Assembly (NCBI GenBank): GCA_918026815.1
Contig: CAKJVC010000229.1
Location: 1 to 64,000 of the forward strand
Direction: 5' to 3'
From: Chalara sp. BL73
Taxonomy: Eukaryota > Ascomycota > Leotiomycetes > Helotiales
Length of the DNA: 64,000 nucleotides
The notes beneath the pieces were generated by a model, which was not told where the DNA came from, did no database searches, and saw nothing but the letters and a program-made list of their open reading frames with translations. The translations under genes were made by a program, and so were the position numbers. Positions 47,101 through 57,038 of this stretch are shown one piece after another (the first letter of the stretch is position 1; the number at the start of each line of letters is the position of its first letter).

Positions 47101-48654
47101 TCACCACACACTTCTCCAGATCCTTCTCGAGCTATCCGCTCTATCAAAGTTCTTTAGAAGCCAGCACCGCTTTCCTGCGCTCTTCATGACCCAACCCACT
47201 GCCTTGCACAGTTTCTTGAGAATTCCATATCGTCTCAACACTTTCTCGCTGATCTCGATGACTTGCAGAGCTCCCGCGTGAAGACCCAGCAATACTGAAG
47301 TCCGGATCTTTCCCTGTTCCACTGTCGACAAAGAACTAACGTCCAGATATTGCAGCGTCGGCTGTTTCGCTACATACAAAGCTTCCGTAGAATCTAATCG
47401 TCTTCGGAGACGGCAAACGGCAACAGCTTCAGCCATCGGATCAAGCACAATATTGTACTTCGAGTCCATTCTCATAACATCCACCTCCTCTAATGCTCCA
47501 GTCCGCCACGTCTCAGCGACGGCTTCTGGTGTCAGATATAAAGACTCGATATCCAGCATGGAGAGCTGAGAGCCAACCTTCAATTCCTCGAGCTGGCGGC
47601 AAAGGATTTGGAGGTAAGGAAGGTGTTTTGAGGTCATATAAGAGTTTTTGAGATTCAGAACCCGTAGGGTTGAGGGTGCTGAGGCGAGAATACGCGTTAC
47701 ATCTTCCTCTAGTAGGGGCTGAATTTCCGGGTTTGTCTCCGCTTGCAGTGAGATGAGAGATGTGTTGGCTGCTGGATTTGCTGATAGGAAGGATGCAAGA
47801 CCATCGCCGGAGAGAAGATGGCAATTATTGACGTTTAGATGCGTGAGACATGCCGTTTGAGGGATGCGTCCCAGGCCCTCGGCAGTGATTTGTGTTTGTT
47901 CTACATCTAAAGTCGCCAATCGAGGCAATTGTGGGAGTACAGTCGAGAAGATGAGAGGCGGGAGATCAGAGCAGCCGCTCAAGTTTAGCGATGTGATAGA
48001 AGAGCTAACATGGAAGTCTGGAGAGTTGCACAAGTGTGCAAAGTTTATTGCGAAGGTCGGCGAGCTGCAACCCTCGAGATCAATGCTGTAGAGATAGGGT
48101 AGCTCTGAGAAAATGGTGTGAAGAACAGATTGGTCGAGATATTGCTGAAACCCAAGTCGAGCCTTGAATTCTCGGAGCAGAGGCGTGAGACGCAAAAGCT
48201 CTGGAATTGGGTTCGCGAGCTTCTCATCCTCAAATTGGATTGCTTTAGAGACGGGAGCAAGATCCAAGGTTCGAATTAGGTTTCCGAGAGATGGATAACA
48301 GCGAAGCTGAGCAAGAAATTTGCTGAAGGTTGAGGGACTCGAAGTGGTGATGTCCCGGTACATGACTGACAGGGTTGCCGCGAACATGCTCCGCGATGTG
48401 AGAAGGCATGGCAGGGACGTCAGAGCAGGCTTTGGTACTTTGTTGTTGTGGTTTGAGTCTGAGTAGCCAGGTCAGCTAACACTATGTAAGAAATTGAGAT
48501 AGGGCAACCTACCTTCTGAAGGGATTGAGAGTTTATTTGACCTGATGTGAGGATCATCCGGAAGTGTTACGAAGATCAAGATTTTACGCAGGAGTTCAGG
48601 GGGAAGCCGTTCCAGACGGGATTTTCCCGTAGAGGTGGTCTTATTAATAGACAT
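47101..48654 (-). CDS. F-box / leucine-rich-repeat protein
   Basis: Two exons, 48654-48513 and 48458-47101, 499 residues. The N-terminus has an F-box (RLERLPPELLRKILIFVTLP), which docks to Skp1 in SCF ubiquitin ligases. The body consists of irregular leucine-rich repeats: LYSIDLEGCSS, ITSLNLSGCSDL, LATLDVEQTQI, LTHLNVNNCHLL and LRVLNLKNSYM, the AMN1/FBXL style that binds substrates. Intron of 54 bp interrupts after the F-box. Target unknown. Cytosolic or nuclear. Confidence 0.85.
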
Positions 48655-50178
48655 GATTGGATAGACTCAACAAGTTGATTTGCGAAAGTCGAAAGGGGTA
48701 TTTCACTAAAATCATCTCTCCGTAGATGATATTCTAAACTTCTCCAATTTTCTGCCGCAAACCTCTTTGTTATATATACCCCAAAACCATCCCATGAAAC
48801 CATTACTCACATACCCTCGGCTCGCCATTTCCGGCTTCGCTTTTTAAGGCACCAAAAAATTGCAAAATCATGTCGTGACAAAAGTCACTCATCACGAGCG
48901 TTCCACGTTCCACGGGTTCCATTCTTCAAGATAATGCCATGACATCGCCATCGCGCCAAGGCCCCTCCCCGCCAATCCTTTCGTTTAACAGGCGGGCTTT
49001 TATAAATCGTGCACCAGCCTGGATCCAGCCGACATCAGCTTTTGGTGCATGATTGAGTAACGAATTGAAACGGAATTGCCCTGGTGGTGCCTGGCCCGGT
49101 TTTCCCCAGACTTTTTCTGCGTTTCCTGGGGGTAATTGTGACGTAAAATGACGAGAGGGGGTTCAAGCGAGCAGGGAAGGATTTTCATAGGCTGGATGTT
49201 TTCCGACTGGTCACCAAAGGGGTTTTGAGAGGGCCACGTGTGAAAGAGAAAGGATGATACTCCGGATGGATGGTCTGGATAGCAATCAGGCTGCCATTAA
49301 GTAATAATTGAAGTTGGCTAGTCTTCCCCGACTTTTCTATATTGCTGGCGTTGTGGAGGCAAGAAGTTCATGACTGCAGCTTGGCTGGGTTCTCGAAGCC
49401 TTGGCCAAATTTCTTCTCTTGGCTTGTGTGACCATAAAATAATAATTTTCTGGCAGCTCGGCTCCCGGCTATTGAGTTTCTCAGCTGAGACGTATGATCG
49501 TGCTTTGACATCTTTGTATCATGACTTAGGGAAGCTTGAGGGGAAGTCTATTCTCAATTTCTTACTAACAACCATGAAACGTGTTGTCACGACTATATTA
49601 TGGGTCTTCTCTATCCCCCTCTATCTTCAACACTGAATGATATGTTGTTGATACTATAGCATTTACAGAATTCTTGTAGCTAGAAATTATTGGCGATAGC
49701 AGAACTAGTCTGAACGCTCCTTCTCTCTCACACAAAATATAAGATACAGCAATTATGAGAGTAAATTCAATGACCCAAGCAAGGACAGATAGCAGGATCA
49801 CGACAGTTTAATGCAACCTTGCTTTACGCTCTAAATATATTGGATATTATATATACTAATTTGGGGAAGTATTTGTATTGATTGAAGGACAAAAGCCGAC
49901 GTGTTGTGCTTCCATTTCTTCATGAAAAGAAACCCGTGATCTCGTAATGGCCAAGCCCCAATGACTCGCTTAAGCCCCTTGTACTGGAGTTGCAGGATAC
50001 TTTAGACGTTCAGCAATAACTCTACTAGAAAGTTAAATCAATTTGGATCTTGGTCCTCTTCTGGTGCTATATCCTCCTAATGTCCATAATCTTCGTCCTC
50101 TATGCCATCATCCTCCCCTTCCTCACCTTCAACGTCTCCAACAGCCTCATCAGAGTCGTAGAGGATGAAACGATTGTA
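48655..50178. other. 1.5-kb intergenic stretch
   Basis: Contains the F-box gene promoter at its left. The region 49370-49860 has short frames (49370-49636 plus, 49598-49801 minus) with no recognised product. In the last 170 bp an acidic open reading on the minus strand follows the stop of the next gene; see that entry. Confidence 0.4.
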
Positions 50179-50763
50179 TTACAACCCTGCAGCGGAATCG
50201 CCACTTGCAGAGCCCATATGGCTAGTATTGGTTTTGGTGTCCTTGGAATATTTTAGGTTTTGGATATCAACTAGAACCTTGCAGAGAGGGCGTCTCGTGA
50301 GTGCTCGGAAAACCATCAAATGCTCAAGCCAGAGGCTAGCGCATTCAGCGTAGGATAAGCCTCTATGGCAGGAGATATACACCTGTGTGAACCTCATATT
50401 AGCCATGGGTTTTCAAGTCCTAATAAGCATTCCGAAGGTTTATACGTACAGTCACGGGGTAAACTGGCACAGGATCGAAGGCAATTATTTCCAGACAGAC
50501 CTTGCATATCTCAACCGAACTTAACAATTGTCTTCCATAATCTAGAGCGGCCAATTTGAGCAACCTTGGTTACCTTTGCTGAAGCTGTAAGATATTCTAA
50601 TCATAAACCGTGTGGCTGAAGTCATGTTAGGGACACGAAACCTGGAAGGATAAAGATGTGAGTTACCTATTCACAAGTTTGGATTCCGCTTAGTCGCTCC
50701 TGCATTTTGATTCAGTGGGTCTAGCATTCCCGCAAAAGTTGGCCTTTCACCGGTAGCGTCCAT
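50179..50763 (-). CDS. Degenerate RING-like protein, paralogue of the gene at 51479, likely truncated
   Basis: Exons 50763-50675, 50564-50450 and 50382-50179 give 135 residues in phase. The intron after exon 2 sits at the same place as in the neighbour, just before the (V)xISCH segment. Zinc-ligand pattern compared with the neighbour: CKVC is kept, SCH is kept, CAEC has become YAEC, and CPRC has become RPLC. So at least two ligands are lost. The frame stops at 50181-50179, but beyond it the same frame stays open to 50078 and reads an acidic tail (YDSDEAVGDVEGEEGEDD) like the tail of the intact paralogue, indicating a premature stop. Exon 1 is the least certain. Confidence 0.55.
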
Positions 50764-50938
50764 ATTACATCAAAGATATCTATCCGTAGGCAACGTGGTT
50801 CTTGTAGTTCATCCCTTTATTACCAGCATCATGCATTTAATACTAACCTGCAACCTTTTCATCCAATATAGAGCTCGATTCTCTCCGGTGATATCTCCAC
50901 TTCTCTTCTGCAACCTCAAGTCTATCCAGTCTCAATTC

Positions 50939-51479
50939 TTACTTGTTGCCCTTGTCGCCCTCATCCTCCTCACCATATGTGGATTGCCCACCATCATCCC
51001 CTTCCTCGTTATCGAAGAGCTCCATGTTATCCTCATCCGATTCTCCGTCTAGAAATTCAAAGTCTACCGTGTCAGAACCATCTCCAAGACCATATGCATC
51101 AACGGCCTTGCAACCTTCCTCAAGTGAGCCGGCGTTGTTGAAGACCAACTCCTTCACCTCTTCATACTCAATGCTCGGCTTAGGTTCCTCGAGGTTGCTG
51201 GTACTGACAATAGTGTGACAGCGTGGGCATCTCCCTGGAACCTTGCAATTCTTGATCTGGTGCCTAAGCCAGTGGTTCATGCATTCGGCACAGTCGACTT
51301 GCTCATGGCATGAGATTTTGACCTAGATCATGAATTGGTTAGAACAGAAGCTTTTTAAAACTATTGAAAAGGCTCAAAAAGTGAGAACTTACAGCATTGT
51401 ACGCGACTGGCTCGAGACAGATAGAGCAAGTAACTTTTGGTGTGATAAGGTGATACATATACGTGAGTGAAGATGGCAT
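50939..51479 (-). CDS. Small RING-finger protein with acidic tail
   Basis: Two exons, 51479-51393 and 51322-50939 (70-bp intron); 156 residues. Zinc ligands appear as CSIC, SCHEQ, CAEC and CPRC, a compact RING-type arrangement of paired cysteines and one histidine, so E3 ubiquitin-ligase activity is the default expectation. The C-terminal half is an acidic, disordered-looking tail (ESDEDNMELFDNEEGDD). The tail and intron position are shared with the degenerate copy 175 bp downstream, a tandem duplication. Substrate unknown. Confidence 0.7.
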
Positions 51480-52404
51480 TTTTGATGATTTGGGTTTTGG
51501 GTTGGCAGATTATTTATAGGTTTTGCCTCCTTGGGTAGGACTAGTTGGGTTCCCGAGCTGTATTTGTATTGTAAAGCAGAAGGATGGATTGGAGTAGGAG
51601 CCGTCAGCTTAGTGTTATCAGCTTAATTAACGACCTGCGGCAACTGCTTCCTTTGAATCAGGACAACTCTAAGTATATATACCAAGGCTAAATTGATAAT
51701 ACGTAGTAAATGGCAGGACGCAAGGCATTTGTGCAGCCGACAAAGATATTTTGCACTAAATAAGAGTCTGACCAAGGTAGTTTGTATAAATAATGCAGAC
51801 ACGTTATCCTTAGAATCGACACACGAACGACGCTATCTGGACAATGCGTAGTGCTGGCGTACTTGTTCAAGATGAATCTAGCAATATCTGAGTACTTATG
51901 CTTCATAGCTTCCAATAAGTAATATCTCAATGTCCATCATTAACGTGTCGACAGCAGGCTTTATACCCAGGTCATGTATAATGGATCACCGCAAACGTCA
52001 AGATGGCCCTTCCACTTTCGCTTCTGGCTTTGGGAGTGCCTTTCTTTGCACGAAAATAGTGATTGCACTTGCGTAAATGAACTAAATGTCATGTTATCTT
52101 GTCGCATGGCGTGAAATAGGATAGACATGCATCTGTTTGAGACAGGGAACTTTTATAATACTATAGAATTCAGAGGTAATGGAATAAAAGCCGTATAAAA
52201 TGTACGACAATATTAGAGTCCTAGTAGAGGGCGACAAGAGGAGGAAGTGTTGAGTACTAGTAATACTTGATTGTTTCTCCTCTGGGCGTAGAAAGGATAA
52301 TATTCTAGATCAGAGCCGTTTCCAATGAACTATATTAGTGAAATCCTCTATTTCAAGCTAACATTTACGCAACAACGTATCAAAACATATCTTAGATCAA
52401 ACGG
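51480..52404. other. Intergenic stretch, no supported gene
   Basis: About 925 bp. A minus frame at 51930-51688 lacks an ATG and a recognisable family. Contains the promoter of the RING gene. Confidence 0.4.
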
Positions 52405-53469
52405 TTATCTTAGAAATGTCTCTGGAACATCGGGACCTGGGCAAGTCAGATATCTTGGCTTTCAAGTGTGAAGGCTCCGAACTTACCCCACACATGTAGA
52501 TTGTCTGGCGCAGCCTCATTTCTACTAACAGGAGTCTTGTCATTGACCAAATCACCATCAATATAGTGTTCCAGCATGAATTTGGATGGATCAAACCTGA
52601 ACTAATATTAGCATACTTTTCTTTTATCACCGTTGCTCAATATAGACATACCAATAATCGAAGATTTGACTGCCCATCACATGTCTGCCAACACCCCAGC
52701 AGATCTCATATCCCTTATCCGTAAGCCATGTGTGGCCCAGCATCTGGATATCAAAGTCGAAAACTTCAAAGCTCGAATGGTGAACATGAAACTTGGGGCC
52801 CTCAAAGAAGAAGAATGCGTGATGATCGACCCATTCTTCCCCCCGATCTAAATGCAGGAACGTCATAATGTCTTCATTCGAGTCAGGCGCATAGATGAGC
52901 TCCGTTGGCTTGAAATTGAAATTCGAGGTCCAAAACTCAAATGACTTTTTAAAGTTTGTAGTGCATACCCCAAAATGCCCAAGTTTATGAATTGGAGCAG
53001 GCCCCTTTTTGAACCTCTGATATTGGTTGACTGGTCGGTGCTTGTTCGTCGGGAAGTTGTATGCTAGTTCCGGAAAAGTTTCCGTGATCTCAACACTCTC
53101 CTGTCCGTAGACGAGATGGAACGGAAAGTTGTCGACGGGGTCAAAGAATGTAACCCTCTTTCCTCCACCAGGCGCATCTGAATCATGAACAGGTGTTGCT
53201 CCCGGCAGAGCAGTTGCGCGTTCCAGGTCCTCTAGTGAATCTACCACCCATCCGGTCCCTCCGAATTCATCTTCTTCTCCCTTTGTGGTGCAGTATATGA
53301 AAGGCTCGGTGCCATAGCCACGAAAGTATATCTGGCTGTCTGACTCTTTGACAATGCTGAAACCAAAGTCTAAAAGGAATTGACGTGCCGCTTTGATATC
53401 TTTGTGTGTATAGTATACATGTGCGATCCGTTTGAGACTGATTTTCTGTTTCAGCAGAGAGTCCGACAT
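52405..53469 (-). CDS. VOC-superfamily extradiol (catechol-type) dioxygenase-like protein
   Basis: Three exons, 53469-52652, 52596-52487, 52436-52405; 319 residues in phase; ATG 53469 is the first in frame. There are two glyoxalase/dioxygenase modules. The N-terminal one starts KRIAHVYYTHKDIKAARQFL; the C-terminal one, IHKLGHFGVCTTNFKKSFEF, is the metal-binding module. The likely iron ligands are the His of LGHFGV, a His in HAFFFF or VHHSSFEV, and the Glu of FMLEHY in exon 2. The end LHVWGPDVP is typical of fungal members annotated as metapyrocatechase-like. The reaction would be oxygenative ring cleavage of a catechol; substrate not predictable. Confidence 0.85.
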
Positions 53470-54159
53470 TGCGGTAAATGTGGTGATCAATTAAGTTCTG
53501 AAATCGCCTTGCTCAGCGGTGCGTGGGCAGAAGAACAGAGTGATATATATGCATAGCTGCTGTAAATCAGCTAGCCAGCTCCGCACGTCACATAGTGCCA
53601 CCGGTGAGTTAGATATCGGTCATTTAACTGAAGTATATTGAACGCTGGCTGGCCGACGCCAACGAATGTGAGGGGTGACATGGCCTCGGCGGGAGAAAGT
53701 TTGTTCCCACAACAAAACGCGGGGCACACAGAGTCTACTTGCCGATGACGCCTCCTCTTCCACATTCCACTTACCGACCCATATACCCGTGCTATCCACC
53801 TCATTCTCTTTCACTAGACTATCAGTTATGCGGATGATATTGGTCTAGGAATCGCGAGAGGGAGAAATCAGCTCACGGGATGTTTTTGTGGGGTCACTTT
53901 TGCTCTTAGCAGGGCGGGTTCCACTTGACAAATACAACCATGAGTGTGAAAGAGCAAGATGTCTTCACAGACAAGCTATGTCGGAGAATGCTACGACTTC
54001 TCGATCTCTTAACCAGTTGATCTTGATTTTTGCCGATTTTGGTACTTCAAAGAAAGCCCTTGGGCAAAGCCTACTGGCTAATTCACATTAGCCTGTTTCA
54101 AAGAGCTCAGTACAACAATTTTTCGTATCTCTGACATATCATTTACCCAAAGTATATTT
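53470..54159. other. Intergenic region upstream of the dioxygenase
   Basis: About 690 bp including the dioxygenase promoter. Frames on both strands (53571-53814 minus, 53888-54091 plus) look like chance. Confidence 0.4.
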
Positions 54160-55423
54160 CAATTGTCTGGCGTCTATTGGAGACACCTTGGATATCAGGC
54201 GAGTGAGAGAATCTGAAGCAAGGAAGAAATCAAAAGTAAGGGAGAATATATCAGAAGCATGGAGAACACGGCGTAGTTGCTCGTCAATAAATACTCGGAA
54301 AAGGATAGATGATCAATACTGTCACAATTCGACCTGAAATTGCAAGGAAAGGCATAGTTCCAATATATTGATAATATCCGAAGTCGGATTTGTATCACCC
54401 TCCACAAAGTCACAATACATGCTATTCAATTGCCTCAGTTGCTCTTCATAGCCCTCCTATGTTGTGTTTTGATATTTTTTGGAGTTCCCGGAATAATACT
54501 TCAAGGCATACATTTCTAGTCTGGCCATCTAAGATCTGCAGGCACATCCTTAGGTCCACTCTTCTCTTCTCGCACCACGAATTGGCCTGACGCACACCGA
54601 CGCTCCATTCATTTGCACTCAGCAGTCAAGTTTATGCGAGCTCTGGGAGTCTAAAATATCAGGCGTACATCCGGGCGAGGGCGGCTTAATTTCATCAGAA
54701 TGGTCATTGTGGATTAGTTCGCACTGTATGAAGCCCATCCTGTATGAAGTGTAGAGAGATTTGTCGCATGATTATTGAAGAACTCTGCTGTGTCAGAGAC
54801 CGAGGTATATCCATGGCTTCCTTCGCTGGCTCCCATGGAAATCACGGGATCCCACATCACTTGATAATCTTGAAGAGCAGCAGGAGCCAAACTTCTCGAG
54901 ATTGGCGGCTTGATGCTTATCAACCCGAATGTAGGCTGACAATGCATGTTCAGCTCTAAAGTATCCCAATCATCTAGGCTGTCCACGTCATAGTCCCTCT
55001 CTGCTGGCGATTTCCGTACTTCCTGTTGTCTTCCCAGGCTCTTTGTTTCCGACTTGGGTTTTCTCCGTATTGTACCTGAGAAATTTTAGATGGAATATGT
55101 TTGAGAAGGCATATCTAGATTCTCAATACCTGCTTTTGGTCCAGGCTTCTGAGCCGCTTCGGGATAGCAACAAGTTGCTTCCCTGTTAATGCAAGTCTTG
55201 CATGATGGCAGCACCCGATCGCTTCGGTTTATCAGCAAATCAGAGCTACCAGGGTGACCTTATAAAGCAGGCTTTATTACCATTTGATCTTACGTCTATA
55301 AGAAAGTCAGTTTGGGGAGAGAGAAGTTGGACTTTACACAACCCACTTTCTACATCTTTGGCATGACAAAGCAGATTCTCCAGCTTCTAGTGTATTCCTT
55401 ACCAAATTAGTAGAGTCCATCAT
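54160..55423 (-). pseudogene. Zn2Cys6 regulator with intact DNA-binding exons and broken C-terminal part
   Basis: Four N-terminal exons join well: 55423-55347, 55295-55281 (15 nt only), 55221-55130, 55075-54714. They encode C-x2-C-x6-C-x6-C-x2-C-x6-C (SCQRCRK / RKIKC / DRVLPSCKTCINREATC) then PGPKAGTIRRK, and a stop after 181 residues. Beyond that, coding-like pieces continue in shifting frames: DHSDEIKPPSPGCTPDILDS (about 54695-54635), NSWCEKRRVDLRMCLQILDG (about 54585-54525) and EQLRQLNSMYCDFVEGDTNP (about 54440-54380). The pieces read like the C-terminal part of an AflR-type cluster regulator. No splice scheme joining them was found, so the gene is probably decaying, or encodes a short DNA-binding protein only. 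Confidence 0.65.
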
Positions 55424-57038
55424 TATCTGTGAAAACCATTTTTCTTCCTCACAACGCTGAGGACATAGCCAGACTTTATGTATTGAGCAGCCACGGAGTC
55501 GGGCAAATCGTGGAGGAAAAGTGGAACCTCGCGTGATGGAGCAATGAGAATTAGGCCGCTGCACGTGATTGTGGCGTAGAAAGGATTCAAGAAGTCTTCA
55601 AAAGCAATGCAATCAAGACGAAGTATTGAATGTCTTATTCGCTACGAAAGTTCCAATTAGCTTCCCAAAGATACACCCGCGCTTCCAAGGATAGAGTGTG
55701 GCTCATTTCTTCTAAGCGAGTTGCCCCTATATGAGGAGATGATTGTTTGATATATATAGTAGCCACCCCATTTGTCTAAGAGAGCTTGCAAAGGATAATA
55801 TCATGAACTGTTCCTTGATATTCTGGAGGAAAGTGTGATCTCTACAGACTCCTGTCAAATCTGGAGGATATATCTTCTGCCTTAACGCATCGTGCCGGCT
55901 TATTGCTTTAGCAAGCACAATAAAGTCTATCCCAGGTACTCTAGATATTTAGACAAAGTCAGTCCTGTATTTTGTTATACTCTTCTAAGTAAGATCAGAG
56001 GCTTATATAAGGTAGCAACAACCCTAGACATATCGAGGTAGTACGCCAATACTACGGACTTCAGGAAAGTTATATTATAATATACGTCCGCAGAGAAGAT
56101 GCATCCGAACTTGTTAGTTTTCGGAAGATCCCCCCTCGCTGCCAGATATCCTCAGCAAAGAGTTTAATTAGCGCTGCAGAGTATAATCCACAATCAGGAT
56201 AACCTTGATGAGAACAACACTTTCGACGCGATGTTGATCGCTTCGTGAGGGGCGGAAAGCCTTCTATCCTTCCGAGGTGTATGGTTATGGGTGCTGAGGT
56301 GAAGGTGAGGTTAATTGCATGCATGATTAGCCATAGAGACCGTGGATGCCAAGAACAGGTTAGCAACAAAGGCATTTCCGATTCAGTGATAGAGAGATGT
56401 AATCCGTTTGGTGAATGGATCTGAAGGTGGGTTCTTAAAAAGGAATAAGAACTAGTAATAGTGAGACCAGTGACTCTTTTTTGGCACAATTGGCATCCCA
56501 TACTCTGCATATTCGTCGCGATACGCTGCAGGCAGCCCTCTTGCTACATATTTAGAACATATAGGAACCCGCGAGCTCTTGCTTAACAGAATTAAAACTG
56601 CCGCATATCCATCCGATGGAAGTGGCTGAGATACCACAGGTAAACAATAGTTGACCAGCTGGCAGAGTTTCGGATCAATGAGATGCAGGATGTCCTGCAA
56701 TGTACTCGTCACCACTCTTCATGTTGGGGTGGAGCTAGTTCCGATCCCCTTGCCCAAAATATAACCAATGGAAAATAAATCAAGCTGCCCTCCCCCCCCC
56801 CCCCCCCCCCCCCACCGGGTAGAGAGTTCCGAAACTCAGGAATCCCTTCTATGTACAAAATGAGTGAGGTGAGGCAATATCTCTGCACAGGTAGAAGTTT
56901 GAAGCTCCATGGTGATGATTATGGGGTATTGTGTACAGTATTATCAACTATTTCTTACAAACTCATCTGTCCTTGCTGCTGTTTCTGAACATGTGTATAG
57001 TTAATAGCCACAAGTCAGAAATGGCCAAGGGGGTATAA
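55424..57038. other. 1.6-kb stretch with two unrecognised open frames
   Basis: On the minus strand, frames 56715-56452 and 56510-56070 are fairly long (87 and 146 codons) and overlap. Both lack a convincing ATG or family signature, and no splice joins them clearly. They might be remnants of one gene. A 22-base C run lies at 56792-56813. Confidence 0.35.
56792..56813 (+). repeat. Poly-C homopolymer, 22 bases
   Basis: Uninterrupted run of 22 C between CTGCCCT and ACCGGGT. Runs of this length are prone to slippage and sequencing error, so the exact count is unreliable. Confidence 0.85.
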
